Positions 51,324 through 60,946 are shown, counted from the first letter of the stretch. The stretch: DNA of 64,000 nt from PALSA-894 sp963734185 (GCA_963734185.1 CAVTGA010000002.1:620001-684000), one strand, 5' to 3'. Made by a program: numbers and translations. Notes: generated by a model from the letters alone, not told the origin.

Positions 51324-53162
51324 ATGTCGACCATCCGGCTCACCATGGCGCAGGCGCTGGTGCGCTACCTCGCGGCGCAGCGCGGCGAAGACGACGAACG
51401 TCTGTTCGCCGGCGTGTGGGCGATCTTCGGCCACGGCAATGTGGCGGCGCTGGGCGAAGCGCTCTGGCAGGCGCGCGAGGCCCTGCCGACCTACCGGGCG
51501 CACAATGAGCAGGCCATGGCGCACGCCGCAATCGCGTTCGCCAAGGCATCGCGGCGACGGCGCATGATGGCCTGCACCAGTTCCATTGGCCCTGGCGCCA
51601 CCAACATGGTGACGGCCGCGGCAGTCGCGCATGTCAACCGCCTGCCGCTGCTGCTGCTGCCTGGTGACGTGTTCGCCGGCCGCCGCCCGGATCCGGTGCT
51701 GCAGCAGGTCGAGGACTTCGCCGACGCAACCGTGTCGGCCAACGACTGTTTCCGGCCGGTCTCGCGCTATTTCGACCGCATCACGCGGCCGGAGCAGATT
51801 CTCAACAGCCTCCCGCACGCCATGAGCGTGCTGACGGACCCCGCGGCCTGCGGGCCGGTCACGCTCGCGCTCTGCCAGGACACCCAGGCGGAAGCCTACG
51901 ACTATCCGGAGAACTTCTTTGCCGAGCGGGCTTGGCAGTTGCGCCGCCAACGCCCGGACGCGCGCGAGCTTGCCGCGGCGGCCGCCCTGCTGGCGGCGGC
52001 GGCGCGGCCGCTGATCATCGCCGGCGGCGGCGTGCATTACTCTGGCGCCATGGCGGCCCTGGCGGCCTTCGCCGACCGGCACGGCATTGCGGTCGCCGAG
52101 ACGCAGGCGGGAAAAGGCGCACTTGCGCCGGATCATGCGGCCAATATGGGCGCGATCGGGGTGACCGGGACGAGCGCCGCCAATGCGCTTGCCGCCGAGG
52201 CGGACGCGGTGCTCGCGGTCGGTACGCGGCTGCAGGACTTCACCACCGGATCGTGGAGCCTGTTCGGCGCGCCGGCGCTGCGCATCGTCGCCCTCAACGT
52301 GCAGCCCTACGACGCGATCAAGCATTTGGCGCAGCCCCTCGTGGCGGACGCAAGGGTCGGCCTCGAAGCGCTCAGCGCGGCGCTCGGAGACTATCGGGCG
52401 CCCGAGGCGTGGCGCGCGAAGGGCGCGCGCGAGAAGGCCGCATGGGTCAAGGCCGCCGCGGCGGCGACCGCAGCCACGAACGTCACGATCCCTTCCGATG
52501 CGCAGGTCATCGGCGCGGTGCAGCGCGCGAGCGCGCCGTCCGACATCGTGGTGTGCGCGGCCGGCGGCCTCCCGGGCGAGCTGCACAAGCTGTGGAACGC
52601 CGCAGAACCCGGCGGCTATCACCTCGAATACGGCTATTCCTGCATGGGCTACGAGATCGCCGGCGGGCTCGGCGTGAAGATGGCGTGTCCCGAACGGGAC
52701 GTCATCGTCATGGTGGGCGACGGTTCCTACCTGATGATGAACTCCGAGATCGCGACCTCGGTGATGCTGGGGCTGAAACTCATCATCGTCGTGCTCGACA
52801 ACCGCGGCTTCGGCTGCATCGACCGGCTGCAGCGCGCGAGCGGGAGCGAGAGCTTCAACAACCTCCTGGCCGATGCCCGTCACGCCACGCTTCCCGCCAT
52901 CGATTTCGCCGCGCATGCGGCGAGCCTCGGGGCGGAAGCGACCAAGGTTGGCGGCCTCGCCGAACTCGAAGCGGCGCTGCGGCGCGCCCGTTCCGCAGCC
53001 CGGACCAGCGTGATCGTCATCGAGACCGACCCGCGCTTGTCGACCGCCGCCGGCGGCCATTGGTGGGACGTGGCGATCCCGGAGGTCTCCGAGCGCACCG
53101 AGGTGCGCGCCGCGCGCGCGGCCTATGAGGCCGCGCTGAAGCATCAGCGGTTGGGAAACTAG
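51324..53162 (+). CDS. iolD: 3D-(3,5/4)-trihydroxycyclohexane-1,2-dione acylhydrolase
   Basis: 612 residues from ATG 51324; ATG 51345 is also possible. ThDP-enzyme architecture: N-terminal Pyr domain with AIFGHGNVAALGEALW and RAHNEQAMAHAAIAFAK, a central domain (AAARPLIIAGGGVHYSGA) and the C-terminal PP domain with GDGSYLMMNSEIATSV and DNRGFGCIDRLQ. IolD opens the ring of 3,5/4-trihydroxycyclohexa-1,2-dione in inositol breakdown. iolE follows after a repeat-filled gap. Confidence 0.9.
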   Translation: MSTIRLTMAQALVRYLAAQRGEDDERLFAGVWAIFGHGNVAALGEALWQAREALPTYRAHNEQAMAHAAIAFAKASRRRRMMACTSSIGPGATNMVTAAAVAHVNRLPLLLLPGDVFAGRRPDPVLQQVEDFADATVSANDCFRPVSRYFDRITRPEQILNSLPHAMSVLTDPAACGPVTLALCQDTQAEAYDYPENFFAERAWQLRRQRPDARELAAAAALLAAAARPLIIAGGGVHYSGAMAALAAFADRHGIAVAETQAGKGALAPDHAANMGAIGVTGTSAANALAAEADAVLAVGTRLQDFTTGSWSLFGAPALRIVALNVQPYDAIKHLAQPLVADARVGLEALSAALGDYRAPEAWRAKGAREKAAWVKAAAAATAATNVTIPSDAQVIGAVQRASAPSDIVVCAAGGLPGELHKLWNAAEPGGYHLEYGYSCMGYEIAGGLGVKMACPERDVIVMVGDGSYLMMNSEIATSVMLGLKLIIVVLDNRGFGCIDRLQRASGSESFNNLLADARHATLPAIDFAAHAASLGAEATKVGGLAELEAALRRARSAARTSVIVIETDPRLSTAAGGHWWDVAIPEVSERTEVRAARAAYEAALKHQRLGN

Positions 53163-53189
53163 AGCGGGGGTGTTCTGTGCGGAAGCGGC

Positions 53190-53385
53190 CACGAGCTCCG
53201 TCTTCCCCTCTCCCGCGCAGCGGGAGAGGGTGGCGAGCGCGCAGCGCGAGCCGGGAGAGGGTGGCGAGCGCGCAGCGCGAGCCGGGAGAGGGCGCTTTTC
53301 TTGAAGAAGCCCCTCTCCCGCCCTCCCCCGGATCAAGTCCGGGGTCGGGCACCCTCTCCCGCTCGCGCGGGAGAGGGGAACGCGC
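53190..53385. repeat. Palindromic repeats between iolD and iolE
   Basis: Contains CTCTCCCGCGCAGCGGGAGAG, a 33-base tandem duplication of the unit starting GGGTGGCGAGCGCGCAG, and CTCTCCCGCTCGCGCGGGAGAG. Same family as 28583-28730. Likely weakens read-through from iolD to iolE. Confidence 0.75.
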
Positions 53386-53404
53386 GGCGCTTTCAGTGCA
53401 CAAG

Positions 53405-54289
53405 ATGACCATCCGCATCGGCGCAAACCCGATCGGCTGGTCGAACGACGACCTGCGCGAGCTCGGCGGGGCGACGCCGCTCGAAACCTGTCTCACAGAA
53501 GCCCGCGAAGCCGGCTTCGCCGGCGTGGAGCTCGGCCACAAGTTCCCGCGCGAGCCGCAGATGCTGAAAGCCGTCCTGCGGCGGTTCGACCTCGAACTCG
53601 TGTCGGGCTGGTATTCGGCCGAGCTGCTGAGACGCACGCCCGACGAGGAGATGACGCAGCTGCGGCCGCATCTCGATCTGTTGAAGGCGCTCGGGTGCGA
53701 GGTCGTGATGTTGGCCGAAACCTCGAACGCGATCCACGGCGACCGCGGCAAGCCGCTCGCCGAGCGGCCGGTGCTCGGCGACCGCGACTGGCACGAATTC
53801 GCAGCGCGCGTCACCGCGCTCGCCGACCGCACGCTCTCCGAAGGCATGCGCCTCACCTACCACCATCACATGGGCACGATCGTCGAGAGCGAACGCGACA
53901 TCGACGCGCTGATGGCGGCGACCGGACCCTCGGTACATCTTCTGCTGGATACCGGACACGCCACGTTCGCGGGCGCCGATCCGGCGGCGCTGGCGCGCCG
54001 CTACCGGGCGCGTATCAGCCACCTGCATGCCAAGGACGTGCGGCGCGACGTGATGGAGCAGGCGCGGCGCGCGCGCATGAGCTTCCTCGATGCGGTGATC
54101 GCCGGCGTCTTCACCGTGCCGGGCGACGGCTGCGTCGACTATCCGTCCGTGTTCGGCGCGCTTCCCGGCTATGCGGGCTGGGTCGTGCTGGAGGCCGAGC
54201 AGGATCCCGCCAAGGCGAACCCGCTGACCTACGCGAGGATGGGTTACGCCAACCTGCGCCGCTATCTGGCCGAGGCGGAGTTACTCTAG
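53405..54289 (+). CDS. iolE: 2-keto-myo-inositol dehydratase (inosose dehydratase)
   Basis: 294 residues. ATG 53405 starts directly at IRIGANPIGWSNDDLRELGG, the IolE N-terminal signature. The xylose-isomerase-like TIM barrel then shows FAGVELGHKFPR, TYHHHMGTIVE, LLLDTGHATFAG, ISHLHAKDVR and VPGDGCVDYPSVF, carrying the metal ligands. It dehydrates 2-keto-myo-inositol, the IolG product, and yields the precursor acted on by IolD. Confidence 0.92.
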   Translation: MTIRIGANPIGWSNDDLRELGGATPLETCLTEAREAGFAGVELGHKFPREPQMLKAVLRRFDLELVSGWYSAELLRRTPDEEMTQLRPHLDLLKALGCEVVMLAETSNAIHGDRGKPLAERPVLGDRDWHEFAARVTALADRTLSEGMRLTYHHHMGTIVESERDIDALMAATGPSVHLLLDTGHATFAGADPAALARRYRARISHLHAKDVRRDVMEQARRARMSFLDAVIAGVFTVPGDGCVDYPSVFGALPGYAGWVVLEAEQDPAKANPLTYARMGYANLRRYLAEAELL

Positions 54290-54403
54290 CGTTGCCACCC
54301 GATCCGACAACATCGTCATGGCTGGCGAAGCTGCCCCGGTGCCGGGCATGACGAAATGGTATTTTCGGAGCACGATACCTACCGCCCGATCCGGAGACCT
54401 TAG

Positions 54404-55207
54404 ATGCACGCCTTCATTTGCACCACATGCGGGACGCAATATCCGCCCGCCGATAGTCCCCCGACGCGCTGCCCGATCTGCGACGACGACCGGCAATTCG
54501 TGCCGCCGACCGGGCAAGGATGGACCACGCAGGAGAAGCTCGCGCTCGACCACACCAATGGCTGGCACGAGTACGAGGCCGGCATCGTCGGGATCGCGAC
54601 GCAGCCGCGCTTTGCGATCGGCCAGCGCGCGCTGCTGCTGCGGACCGCACACGGCAACGTGCTGTGGGACTGCATCTCGATGCTCGACGCCGCGACCGTG
54701 ACCCTGGTCAAGGCGCTCGGCGGGGTGAGCGCGATGGCGATCTCGCATCCGCATTTCTACACGACGATGACCGAGTGGAGCCGCGCGTTCAACGTGCCGG
54801 TCCATGTGCACGCCGATGACCGCGAATGGATCATGCATCGCGACTCGGGCATCAAGCCGTGGGAGGGAGAAACGCTGCAACTGCTGCCCGGCGTGACGGT
54901 GATCCGCGGCGGCGGCCACTTCGACGGCTCCTGCATGCTGCATTGGGCCGGCGGCGCCGATGGACGCGGCGTGGTCTGCGCTTCCGACACGGCCTACGTG
55001 GCCACGGATCGGAAACACGTCACCTTCATGCGCAGCTATCCCAACTACGTTCCGTTGCCGGCAGCGAGCGTGGAAGCGATCGCCGCGGCCCTCGCGCCAT
55101 TCGACTTCGACATGATGTTCGGGAATTTCTTCGATAGCGTGATCCGGACCGGCGCAAAGCAGGCCTTCCAGACATCGGTCGATCGGTACCTGTCCGCAAT
55201 CGGGTAA
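54404..55207 (+). CDS. MBL-fold hydrolase with N-terminal rubredoxin-like zinc ribbon
   Basis: 267 residues. The first 35 hold a CxxC pair set (FICTTCGTQYPP and RCPICDDDRQF) like a zinc ribbon or rubredoxin. The rest is a metallo-beta-lactamase-like fold: LLRTAHGNVLWDC, MAISHPHFYTTM (HxH-type loop, with the usual HxHxDH reduced), VIRGGGHFDGSCMLHW and VVCASDTAYVA. The metal-site motifs are incomplete compared with classical members, so activity is uncertain. The ribbon may bind metal or a partner. Confidence 0.78.
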   Translation: MHAFICTTCGTQYPPADSPPTRCPICDDDRQFVPPTGQGWTTQEKLALDHTNGWHEYEAGIVGIATQPRFAIGQRALLLRTAHGNVLWDCISMLDAATVTLVKALGGVSAMAISHPHFYTTMTEWSRAFNVPVHVHADDREWIMHRDSGIKPWEGETLQLLPGVTVIRGGGHFDGSCMLHWAGGADGRGVVCASDTAYVATDRKHVTFMRSYPNYVPLPAASVEAIAAALAPFDFDMMFGNFFDSVIRTGAKQAFQTSVDRYLSAIG

Positions 55208-55249
55208 CACAACTCGGTCGAGCCGCCGCAGTGCCGCGGCGCCACGCAT

Positions 55250-55627
55250 TCAGCCGCGATGCAGTGCGCAGATCTTGTTGCCGAACGGATCGCGCAGATA
55301 GGCAAGATACAGCCTGCCAGCGGCCCCTTCGCGCCAACCGGGCGGGTCCTCGATGCTCTTGCCGCCGTTGGCCACACCCGCCTCGTGGAACGCCCTGGCC
55401 TGCTCCGGACTGGCACACGCGAAGCCGATGGTGCCGCCGTTGGCGTGCGTCGCCGCCTTCCCGTCGATCGGGCTGGTGATGCCGAACACACCAAACTTCG
55501 TGCGATAGAAGATGCGACCCTTCGCATCGGCCTGGCCCGCCGCGTGGCCGAGCGCGCCCAGCACCGCGTCGTAGAACTTCTTGGACGCGGCGAGATCGTT
55601 CGCGCCGACCATGACGTGTGTGAACAT
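55250..55627 (-). CDS. VOC (glyoxalase/bleomycin-resistance) family protein
   Basis: 125 residues forming the paired beta-alpha-beta-beta-beta modules: FTHVMVGANDLAASKKFYDAVLG, then GGTIGFACASPEQARAFHEA and AYLRDPFGNKICALH with the C-terminal metal Glu position replaced. It lies 51 bases downstream of the thiolase gene on the same strand. Specific function unknown. Confidence 0.82.
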   Translation of the reverse strand: MFTHVMVGANDLAASKKFYDAVLGALGHAAGQADAKGRIFYRTKFGVFGITSPIDGKAATHANGGTIGFACASPEQARAFHEAGVANGGKSIEDPPGWREGAAGRLYLAYLRDPFGNKICALHRG

Positions 55628-55678
55628 GCGTTTCCGTCCTTCCGTGAGGTCCGATCTTCGCGGCTTCGCCCGACGCGA

Positions 55679-56914
55679 TCAAGGTCGCTCGATGATGATC
55701 GCGGGCGCCATTCCGCCTGCGGCGCACATGGTGACCAGCCCGCGCTTCAAGTCGCGCCGCTCCAATTCGTCCAGAAGCGTGCCGATCAGGATTGCGCCGG
55801 TCGCGCCGATCGGATGCCCGAGTGCGATCGCGCCGCCGTTCACGTTCACCTTGGCACGATCGAGCCCGAGATCGCGAATGAACTTCTCCGCCACGATGGC
55901 GAACGCTTCGTTGATCTCGAACAGATCGATGTCGCCGATGTCGAGGTTGGCCTTGGCGAGGACCTTGCGGGCCGCGGGCCCGGGGGCGTTGAGCATGAGG
56001 GTCGGACAGTCGCCCATGTTGGCGGCCGCGACGACCTTGGCGCGTGGGCGCAGGCCGCTTTTCCGAACGTAGGCCGGCGAGGCCAAGAGCAGCGCCGCCG
56101 CAGCATCGACGATACCCGACGACGAGCCGGCGTGATGCACGAACGCGATGTCGAGATCGGGGTATTTTCGGGTGATGAGCTTGCGATAGGTCGTGCCGCT
56201 TTGATCCAGCGGCGCGTCTGCCATGGCCTGGAACGAGGGCTTCAAGGCGTGGAGCCCTTCGCGCGTGGTTTGCGGCCGGACGAACTCTTCGCGATCGAGC
56301 GCAAGCGTGCCGTCTTCCTTCTCGACCGACACCAGGCTCTTCGTGAAGTAGCCCTGTTTGATGGCGTGGTCGGCGCGCTGCTGGCTTTCCAGCGCAAGGT
56401 CGTCCAGCGCCTCGCGCGGGATCTTGTTCAGCGTCGCGATAGCGTCGGCGCAGACCCCCTGATGCGACTGCGGGTGCCTGGCGCGCAAGCGCAGATTGCC
56501 GTTGTCCATCACGGGCGGGCCGTCGGCGCCGCGGCGGCCGGGCATTGACATCATCTCGGTGCCGCCGGCGATCACGAGATCCTCGAAGCCGGCCATGATC
56601 GAGGCGGCCGCCATGGTCACGGCCGTGATGCCGGAGCCGCAGAAGCGGTCGAGCGTCACGCCGCTCGACTTGATGGAATAGCCGGCATCGAGCGCGGACA
56701 TGCGGCCAAGGTCGCCGCCTTGCGCGCCAACCTGGGCGCTGGTTCCCCAAATGATGTCGTCGACGTCGGCCGTGTCGATGCCGGTACGCTCGGCCAGCGC
56801 CTTCAGGACCGTGGCGCCGAGCTGCTGCGGATGAATCCCGGCGAGCGCGCCCTTGTCGGGCTTGCCGATGCCGCGCGGCGTGCGGCACGCATCAATGATC
56901 CAAGCTTCGGTCAT
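55679..56914 (-). CDS. Thiolase family protein (acetyl-CoA C-acyltransferase)
   Basis: 411 residues, ATG 56914. All catalytic features are present: nucleophile Cys in LDRFCGSGITAV, EINEAFA, His in NGGAIALGHPIGATGA and the second Cys in VTMCAAGGMAPA. It cleaves or forms beta-ketoacyl-CoA. It lies downstream of a Pot-type ABC operon but 55 bases away, so co-transcription is uncertain. Confidence 0.92.
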   Translation of the reverse strand: MTEAWIIDACRTPRGIGKPDKGALAGIHPQQLGATVLKALAERTGIDTADVDDIIWGTSAQVGAQGGDLGRMSALDAGYSIKSSGVTLDRFCGSGITAVTMAAASIMAGFEDLVIAGGTEMMSMPGRRGADGPPVMDNGNLRLRARHPQSHQGVCADAIATLNKIPREALDDLALESQQRADHAIKQGYFTKSLVSVEKEDGTLALDREEFVRPQTTREGLHALKPSFQAMADAPLDQSGTTYRKLITRKYPDLDIAFVHHAGSSSGIVDAAAALLLASPAYVRKSGLRPRAKVVAAANMGDCPTLMLNAPGPAARKVLAKANLDIGDIDLFEINEAFAIVAEKFIRDLGLDRAKVNVNGGAIALGHPIGATGAILIGTLLDELERRDLKRGLVTMCAAGGMAPAIIIERP

Positions 56915-56969
56915 CGCGATCGACCCCTTGCCGAGCATAGGACTTCAGGTCCTGTTCGGATAGCGGCGA

Positions 56970-57779
56970 TCACCGCCCGATCCGGCTCAGCACGTCGGCC
57001 TTGAGGAAGCGCTCGACGAACAGCATGAACAGGATAGACGGTACCAGCAGGATCAGCGCCGTGATCGAGGCGATCTGGTAGTTGCCGCCCATGCTGGCGC
57101 TGTAGAGCAGCAACGGCAGGGTGGAGACGTTCGGGGCGCCGACGAAGAAGGTGCCGGTGAATTCGTCGAGCGATTCGAGGAACACGAAGATCGCGCTCGC
57201 CAGGATGCCCGGCGCGGCGAGCGGCAGCGTTACGGTGAAGAACGTGCGCAGCGGCGAGGCGCCGAGATTGCGCGCCGCCAGCTCCAGATCGCGGTCGACC
57301 GCCGCGAAGGCTGCGGACGTGATCCACACCGAAAAGACGAGCGCGTGCACGGCGTGCACCAGCACTACGCCGGCGATGGTGCCGGTCAGGCCGAGCCCAT
57401 AGAAGATGCGCGCGATGTTGATGTAGATGGCGACGCCGGGAAACGCCTGCGGCAGCAGGAACGCGAGCATGATCAGTCCGCGCAGCGGCAGGCGTAGGCG
57501 CGCGAGCGCGTAGCCGGCGGGAATCGAGACCGCCAGCGCCACCACGACGGTGAGCAGCGCGATCGCGATCGAGGTAGCGAGCGACGCCATCGCGACGCCG
57601 GTCGGGCGGAACACGACCTCCCAGTAGCGCAGGCCCCAGGTCACCGGCAGCTTGAACGGGAAGTACCAGCGCTCGGCAAAGGACCAGAGCGCGAGGTTGA
57701 CCAGCGGCCCGATGATGACGAACGCGACGAGCGCGAGCAGCGCCGCCTTGGCGATGGTTGCGGCGAGCGCGCGCGTCAC
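56970..57779 (-). CDS. ABC transporter permease, PotC-like
   Basis: 269 residues from GTG 57779, overlapping the upstream permease stop as GTGA. Six predicted membrane segments. The EAA loop is ELAARNLGASPLRTFFTVTL, preceded by SVWITSAAFAAVDRD, and FLLPQAFPGVAIYINI is typical of the class. It is the second channel subunit of the operon. Confidence 0.9.
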   Translation of the reverse strand: MTRALAATIAKAALLALVAFVIIGPLVNLALWSFAERWYFPFKLPVTWGLRYWEVVFRPTGVAMASLATSIAIALLTVVVALAVSIPAGYALARLRLPLRGLIMLAFLLPQAFPGVAIYINIARIFYGLGLTGTIAGVVLVHAVHALVFSVWITSAAFAAVDRDLELAARNLGASPLRTFFTVTLPLAAPGILASAIFVFLESLDEFTGTFFVGAPNVSTLPLLLYSASMGGNYQIASITALILLVPSILFMLFVERFLKADVLSRIGR

Positions 57780-58609
57780 GGCACGGCCTCGCGGCGCAGC
57801 GAGTGGCGCAGGTAGATCCACGCAACCAGCGCGGTGATCAGGTAGGAGATGACGCCGAGCGCATTGGCGACGCCGTAGTCGCCATAGGCATTGATGCGGA
57901 ACGCCATGTCGACTGTGAGCATGGTCGGCTGCGAGCCCGCGACCATGAGCGGCACCGACAGCACGCTCAGCATGGTGACGCAGGAGAGCGTGAGGGCAAC
58001 CATCAGGATCGGCGCGACCTGCGGCAGCACGATTTCGACAAGGCAGCGCAACCGCCCGGCGCCGAGATTGCGCGCGGCTTCGATCATCGCCCGGTCGAGC
58101 GCGGCCATGGCGCCGGCAAGCAGCAGCGTGGCGAACGGCGCCTGCTTCCACACGAACGTGATGACGACGCCGCGCCAGTCGAGCAGGCTGATCGTGTCGG
58201 CCGGATCGAGCACGCCGGCGGCAACGAAGGCGTTGTTCATCAACCCGTTCTTGGCGAGGAACGTGCGCATGCATTGCGCCGCGACGATGAACGGGATGAA
58301 CAGCGGCCAGCGGTAGAGCCAGGCGAGTCCGGTGACGAGCCACGGCGTCTCGCCCATGGTCAGAGTGCCGGCGATGGCGACGGCGACGATGCCGGTGAGC
58401 AGGGTCGACACGGCCACGATGACGATCGTGTAGAGGATGTCGCCGGAATAGAGCTCGAAGGCCTTGGCGAAGTTCGCAAGCCCGATCGTACCGTCCGGCG
58501 CGGTGAAGGCGGAGGCGACCGAATAACCGAGAGGATAGAGGAACAACGCCGCCACGAGGGCGAGCGCAGGCGCCACCAGCAGGATCCCGAAGCCGCGGGA
58601 AGCCGACAT
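57776..58609 (-). CDS. ABC transporter permease, PotB-like
   Basis: 277 residues. N-terminal helix (GILLVAPALALVAALFLYPL), a periplasmic loop and an EAA loop MIEAARNLGAGRLRCLVEIV. It starts 20 bases after the receptor gene stops. Substrate class as for the receptor, unknown. Confidence 0.9.
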   Translation of the reverse strand: MSASRGFGILLVAPALALVAALFLYPLGYSVASAFTAPDGTIGLANFAKAFELYSGDILYTIVIVAVSTLLTGIVAVAIAGTLTMGETPWLVTGLAWLYRWPLFIPFIVAAQCMRTFLAKNGLMNNAFVAAGVLDPADTISLLDWRGVVITFVWKQAPFATLLLAGAMAALDRAMIEAARNLGAGRLRCLVEIVLPQVAPILMVALTLSCVTMLSVLSVPLMVAGSQPTMLTVDMAFRINAYGDYGVANALGVISYLITALVAWIYLRHSLRREAVP

Positions 58610-58629
58610 GTCGCGGCGCGGACCGATCG

Positions 58630-59760
58630 TCAGTTCGCGACTTTCCTCTCGTAAGCTTCCAGGATGTCGTTGAAGTAGGGCGCGATCGGGAACGGCTGCC
58701 CCTTGCTGGCGAGGTCCTCGGGAGAGATGTCGGAGAACAACTTGTTCCAGGCGGCGCGGTCGAGCCGACCCTCGACGTGCTTGGCATCGATGCCCGGATA
58801 CCAATTGAACCGCTTGACGATGCCTTCGGCCTGCACCTCGGGACTGGTGGCCATGGCGATGAATTCCTCCGCGAGAGCGGCGTTCGCGGCCTTGGCCGGC
58901 GTTGCGTAGTACATCGGCTGCCCCGGCATGCCGGGCGCGATCAGCTTGAGCTTCATCGACGGCGGCAGCTTGCCCTCCGCCATCCAGGTGTAGAACATAT
59001 CGACCCACACCGGCCCGATCGCGATCTCGCCGCGGTTGAGCATGTCGAGCGTGCCGGCGTTGCCGGGCGTGATGACGACGTGTCGGTTGAAGTCCTTGAG
59101 ATCGGCGAGCAACCTGTCCCACGCCGCCTTGGTGGCGGGGTCATAAGGGCCCTTCATCATCTTGTCCGGCGTGTTTCCGAACGCGTAGACCCAGCCTGCC
59201 ACGAAGGCGACGCCCGACATGCCGCCCTTGATGCCGTTGTAGCCGAACTTCCTCGGATTCCTCCTAACCCACTCGACCAGCTCGGCATAGCTCTCCGGCA
59301 CGCTCTTGATGAGGTCGGGATTGTAGGCGAGCGCGGTCTGGCTGTGGAACATCGGCATGACGTAGCCGGCGACGTCGGCGCCGAGCGCGTTCGCGGCGGT
59401 CTCGCGCGTGACCAGCTTGCCGGATTCGATCCTGTCCCGGTAGCGGGCGAGCAACTGCTCGCCGACCATCTGGCCTGCCATCTTCTGATGGATGACGATC
59501 ACGTCGAAGTCCCAGGCCGGCGTGCCGGCCGCTTTCTGCGCGGCAAGCTTCTCGTAGATCTTCTGCGAACCGGCATCGCCCGGCCCGGTGCCGACCGCGA
59601 CCACCTTTACGCCCGGACGCTTCTTCTCGAACAGGGGCCCGAGATAGTCCCGCACGTAGTCGACCATGTTCTGGTCCCCGGCGGTCGCGACGTTGATGGT
59701 CTGGGCGTCGGCGCCCGCGCAGGCAAGGGCGACGGCCAGGAACGAGGCAGCGATGCGCAT
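58630..59760 (-). CDS. ABC transporter solute-binding protein, PotD/family 1-like
   Basis: 376 residues, ATG 59760 with AGGGAGG upstream. Signal peptide (MRIAASFLAVALACAGADAQ), then TINVATAGDQNMVDYVRDYL, AWDFDVIVIHQKMAGQM, FHSQTALAYNPDLIKSVPES, GEIAIGPVWVDMFYTWMAEG and WYPGIDAKHVEGR. Ligand unknown; polyamine-like, sugar or sulfonate ligands all occur in the family. Confidence 0.9.
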   Translation of the reverse strand: MRIAASFLAVALACAGADAQTINVATAGDQNMVDYVRDYLGPLFEKKRPGVKVVAVGTGPGDAGSQKIYEKLAAQKAAGTPAWDFDVIVIHQKMAGQMVGEQLLARYRDRIESGKLVTRETAANALGADVAGYVMPMFHSQTALAYNPDLIKSVPESYAELVEWVRRNPRKFGYNGIKGGMSGVAFVAGWVYAFGNTPDKMMKGPYDPATKAAWDRLLADLKDFNRHVVITPGNAGTLDMLNRGEIAIGPVWVDMFYTWMAEGKLPPSMKLKLIAPGMPGQPMYYATPAKAANAALAEEFIAMATSPEVQAEGIVKRFNWYPGIDAKHVEGRLDRAAWNKLFSDISPEDLASKGQPFPIAPYFNDILEAYERKVAN

Positions 59761-59776
59761 GAAACCTCCCTTGCGA

Positions 59777-60865
59777 TCAGTTCGGCTTGGCTTTCCGGTC
59801 GGACGGAAACAGATGCAGGGCGCCGAGCGGCAGGCACAGGCCGACCGCGGTTCCCACCGCGAACAACCGCGTGTCGCGGACCATGAACTCCCGATCCCCC
59901 ACGGCGATCGCGTAACGATAATGGCCGCCGGGATAGGATCGCAGCGCCACCGTGCCGTTGAGCGTGATCTCGCCGTCGGCCCGATGAGCGGGGTTCTCAA
60001 TGCGGGCGACATCGTCGCGGAAATAGGCGATGACCGGCCCGGCCGGAGCTGGCGCGCGAAGCGGCATCGCGGCGTGATAGGGACCGGCCTCCACTTCCGC
60101 ACCCGAAGGGCCGGCGCCGATGCTGAGCGCGATCGTATTGTCGGCGCCCATGAACGCCGCCACGAAGGGAGACGCCGGCCGCTGATAGACCTCCTCCGGG
60201 GTGCCCACCTGGGCGATGCGACCCCGATCCATCACCACGACGCGGTCGGCCATGGTCATGGCCTCTTCGCGATCATGGGTCACGTGCAGCACCGCGAAGC
60301 CGAGGCGGCTCTGCAGCGCCTTGATCTCCCCGCGCAACTGCAGGCGGACCTTGGCATCGAGGTTGGACAAGGGCTCGTCGAGCAGCAGCAGGCGCGGCTC
60401 GACCGCAAGCGCACGCCCGAGCGCCACACGTTGGCGCTGGCCGCCCGACAGGTCGGTCACCTTGCGGTCCTCCAGCCCCGACATGTTCAGCATCCCGAGG
60501 ATGGATGCGACGCGTGTCCTGATCGCCTCGCGCGGCAGGCCGCGCAGGCGCAGGCCGTAGCCGATGTTGCCGAGCACCGTCATGTGCGGCCACAGCGCAT
60601 AGCTTTGGAACATCATCGCAATGCCGCGCCGCTCGGGCGCAAGGTCGGTCATGTCGCGGCCGAAGCTGCGGATGCTGCCGGCGATGGCTTTCTGGAAACC
60701 CGCGATGGTGCGCAGGAGCGTGGTCTTTCCGCAACCGGACGACCCGAGGATCGCGACGAACTCGCCGGGCCGTACGGCAAGATCGACGCCGTCCACCACG
60801 ACGGTCGTGCCATAGCCCGCCCGAAGCCGCTCAAGCTCGATCGCTGGCGCGCCTGCGCGATCCAT
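59777..60865 (-). CDS. ABC transporter ATPase, PotA-like
   Basis: 362 residues. Walker A LGSSGCGKTTLLRT, Q-loop MMFQSYALWPHM, signature LSGGQRQRVALGRALA, Walker B LLLDEPLSNLDAKV, H-loop HVTHDREEAM and a TOBE-like C terminus. First gene of the four-gene run; the receptor starts 16 bases after it. Confidence 0.92.
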   Translation of the reverse strand: MDRAGAPAIELERLRAGYGTTVVVDGVDLAVRPGEFVAILGSSGCGKTTLLRTIAGFQKAIAGSIRSFGRDMTDLAPERRGIAMMFQSYALWPHMTVLGNIGYGLRLRGLPREAIRTRVASILGMLNMSGLEDRKVTDLSGGQRQRVALGRALAVEPRLLLLDEPLSNLDAKVRLQLRGEIKALQSRLGFAVLHVTHDREEAMTMADRVVVMDRGRIAQVGTPEEVYQRPASPFVAAFMGADNTIALSIGAGPSGAEVEAGPYHAAMPLRAPAPAGPVIAYFRDDVARIENPAHRADGEITLNGTVALRSYPGGHYRYAIAVGDREFMVRDTRLFAVGTAVGLCLPLGALHLFPSDRKAKPN

Positions 60866-60946
60866 ACGCCGAAGTCTCCCCGCATGGATGGATCATTCTA
60901 CCCGCGGCATGCAGGCTCCACCACCGGTGTGCGCGACGCCGCCGCC

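Noticed and set aside
54757..56888. Antisense frames near the thiolase and MBL genes
   Set aside because: Shadow frames without family motifs.
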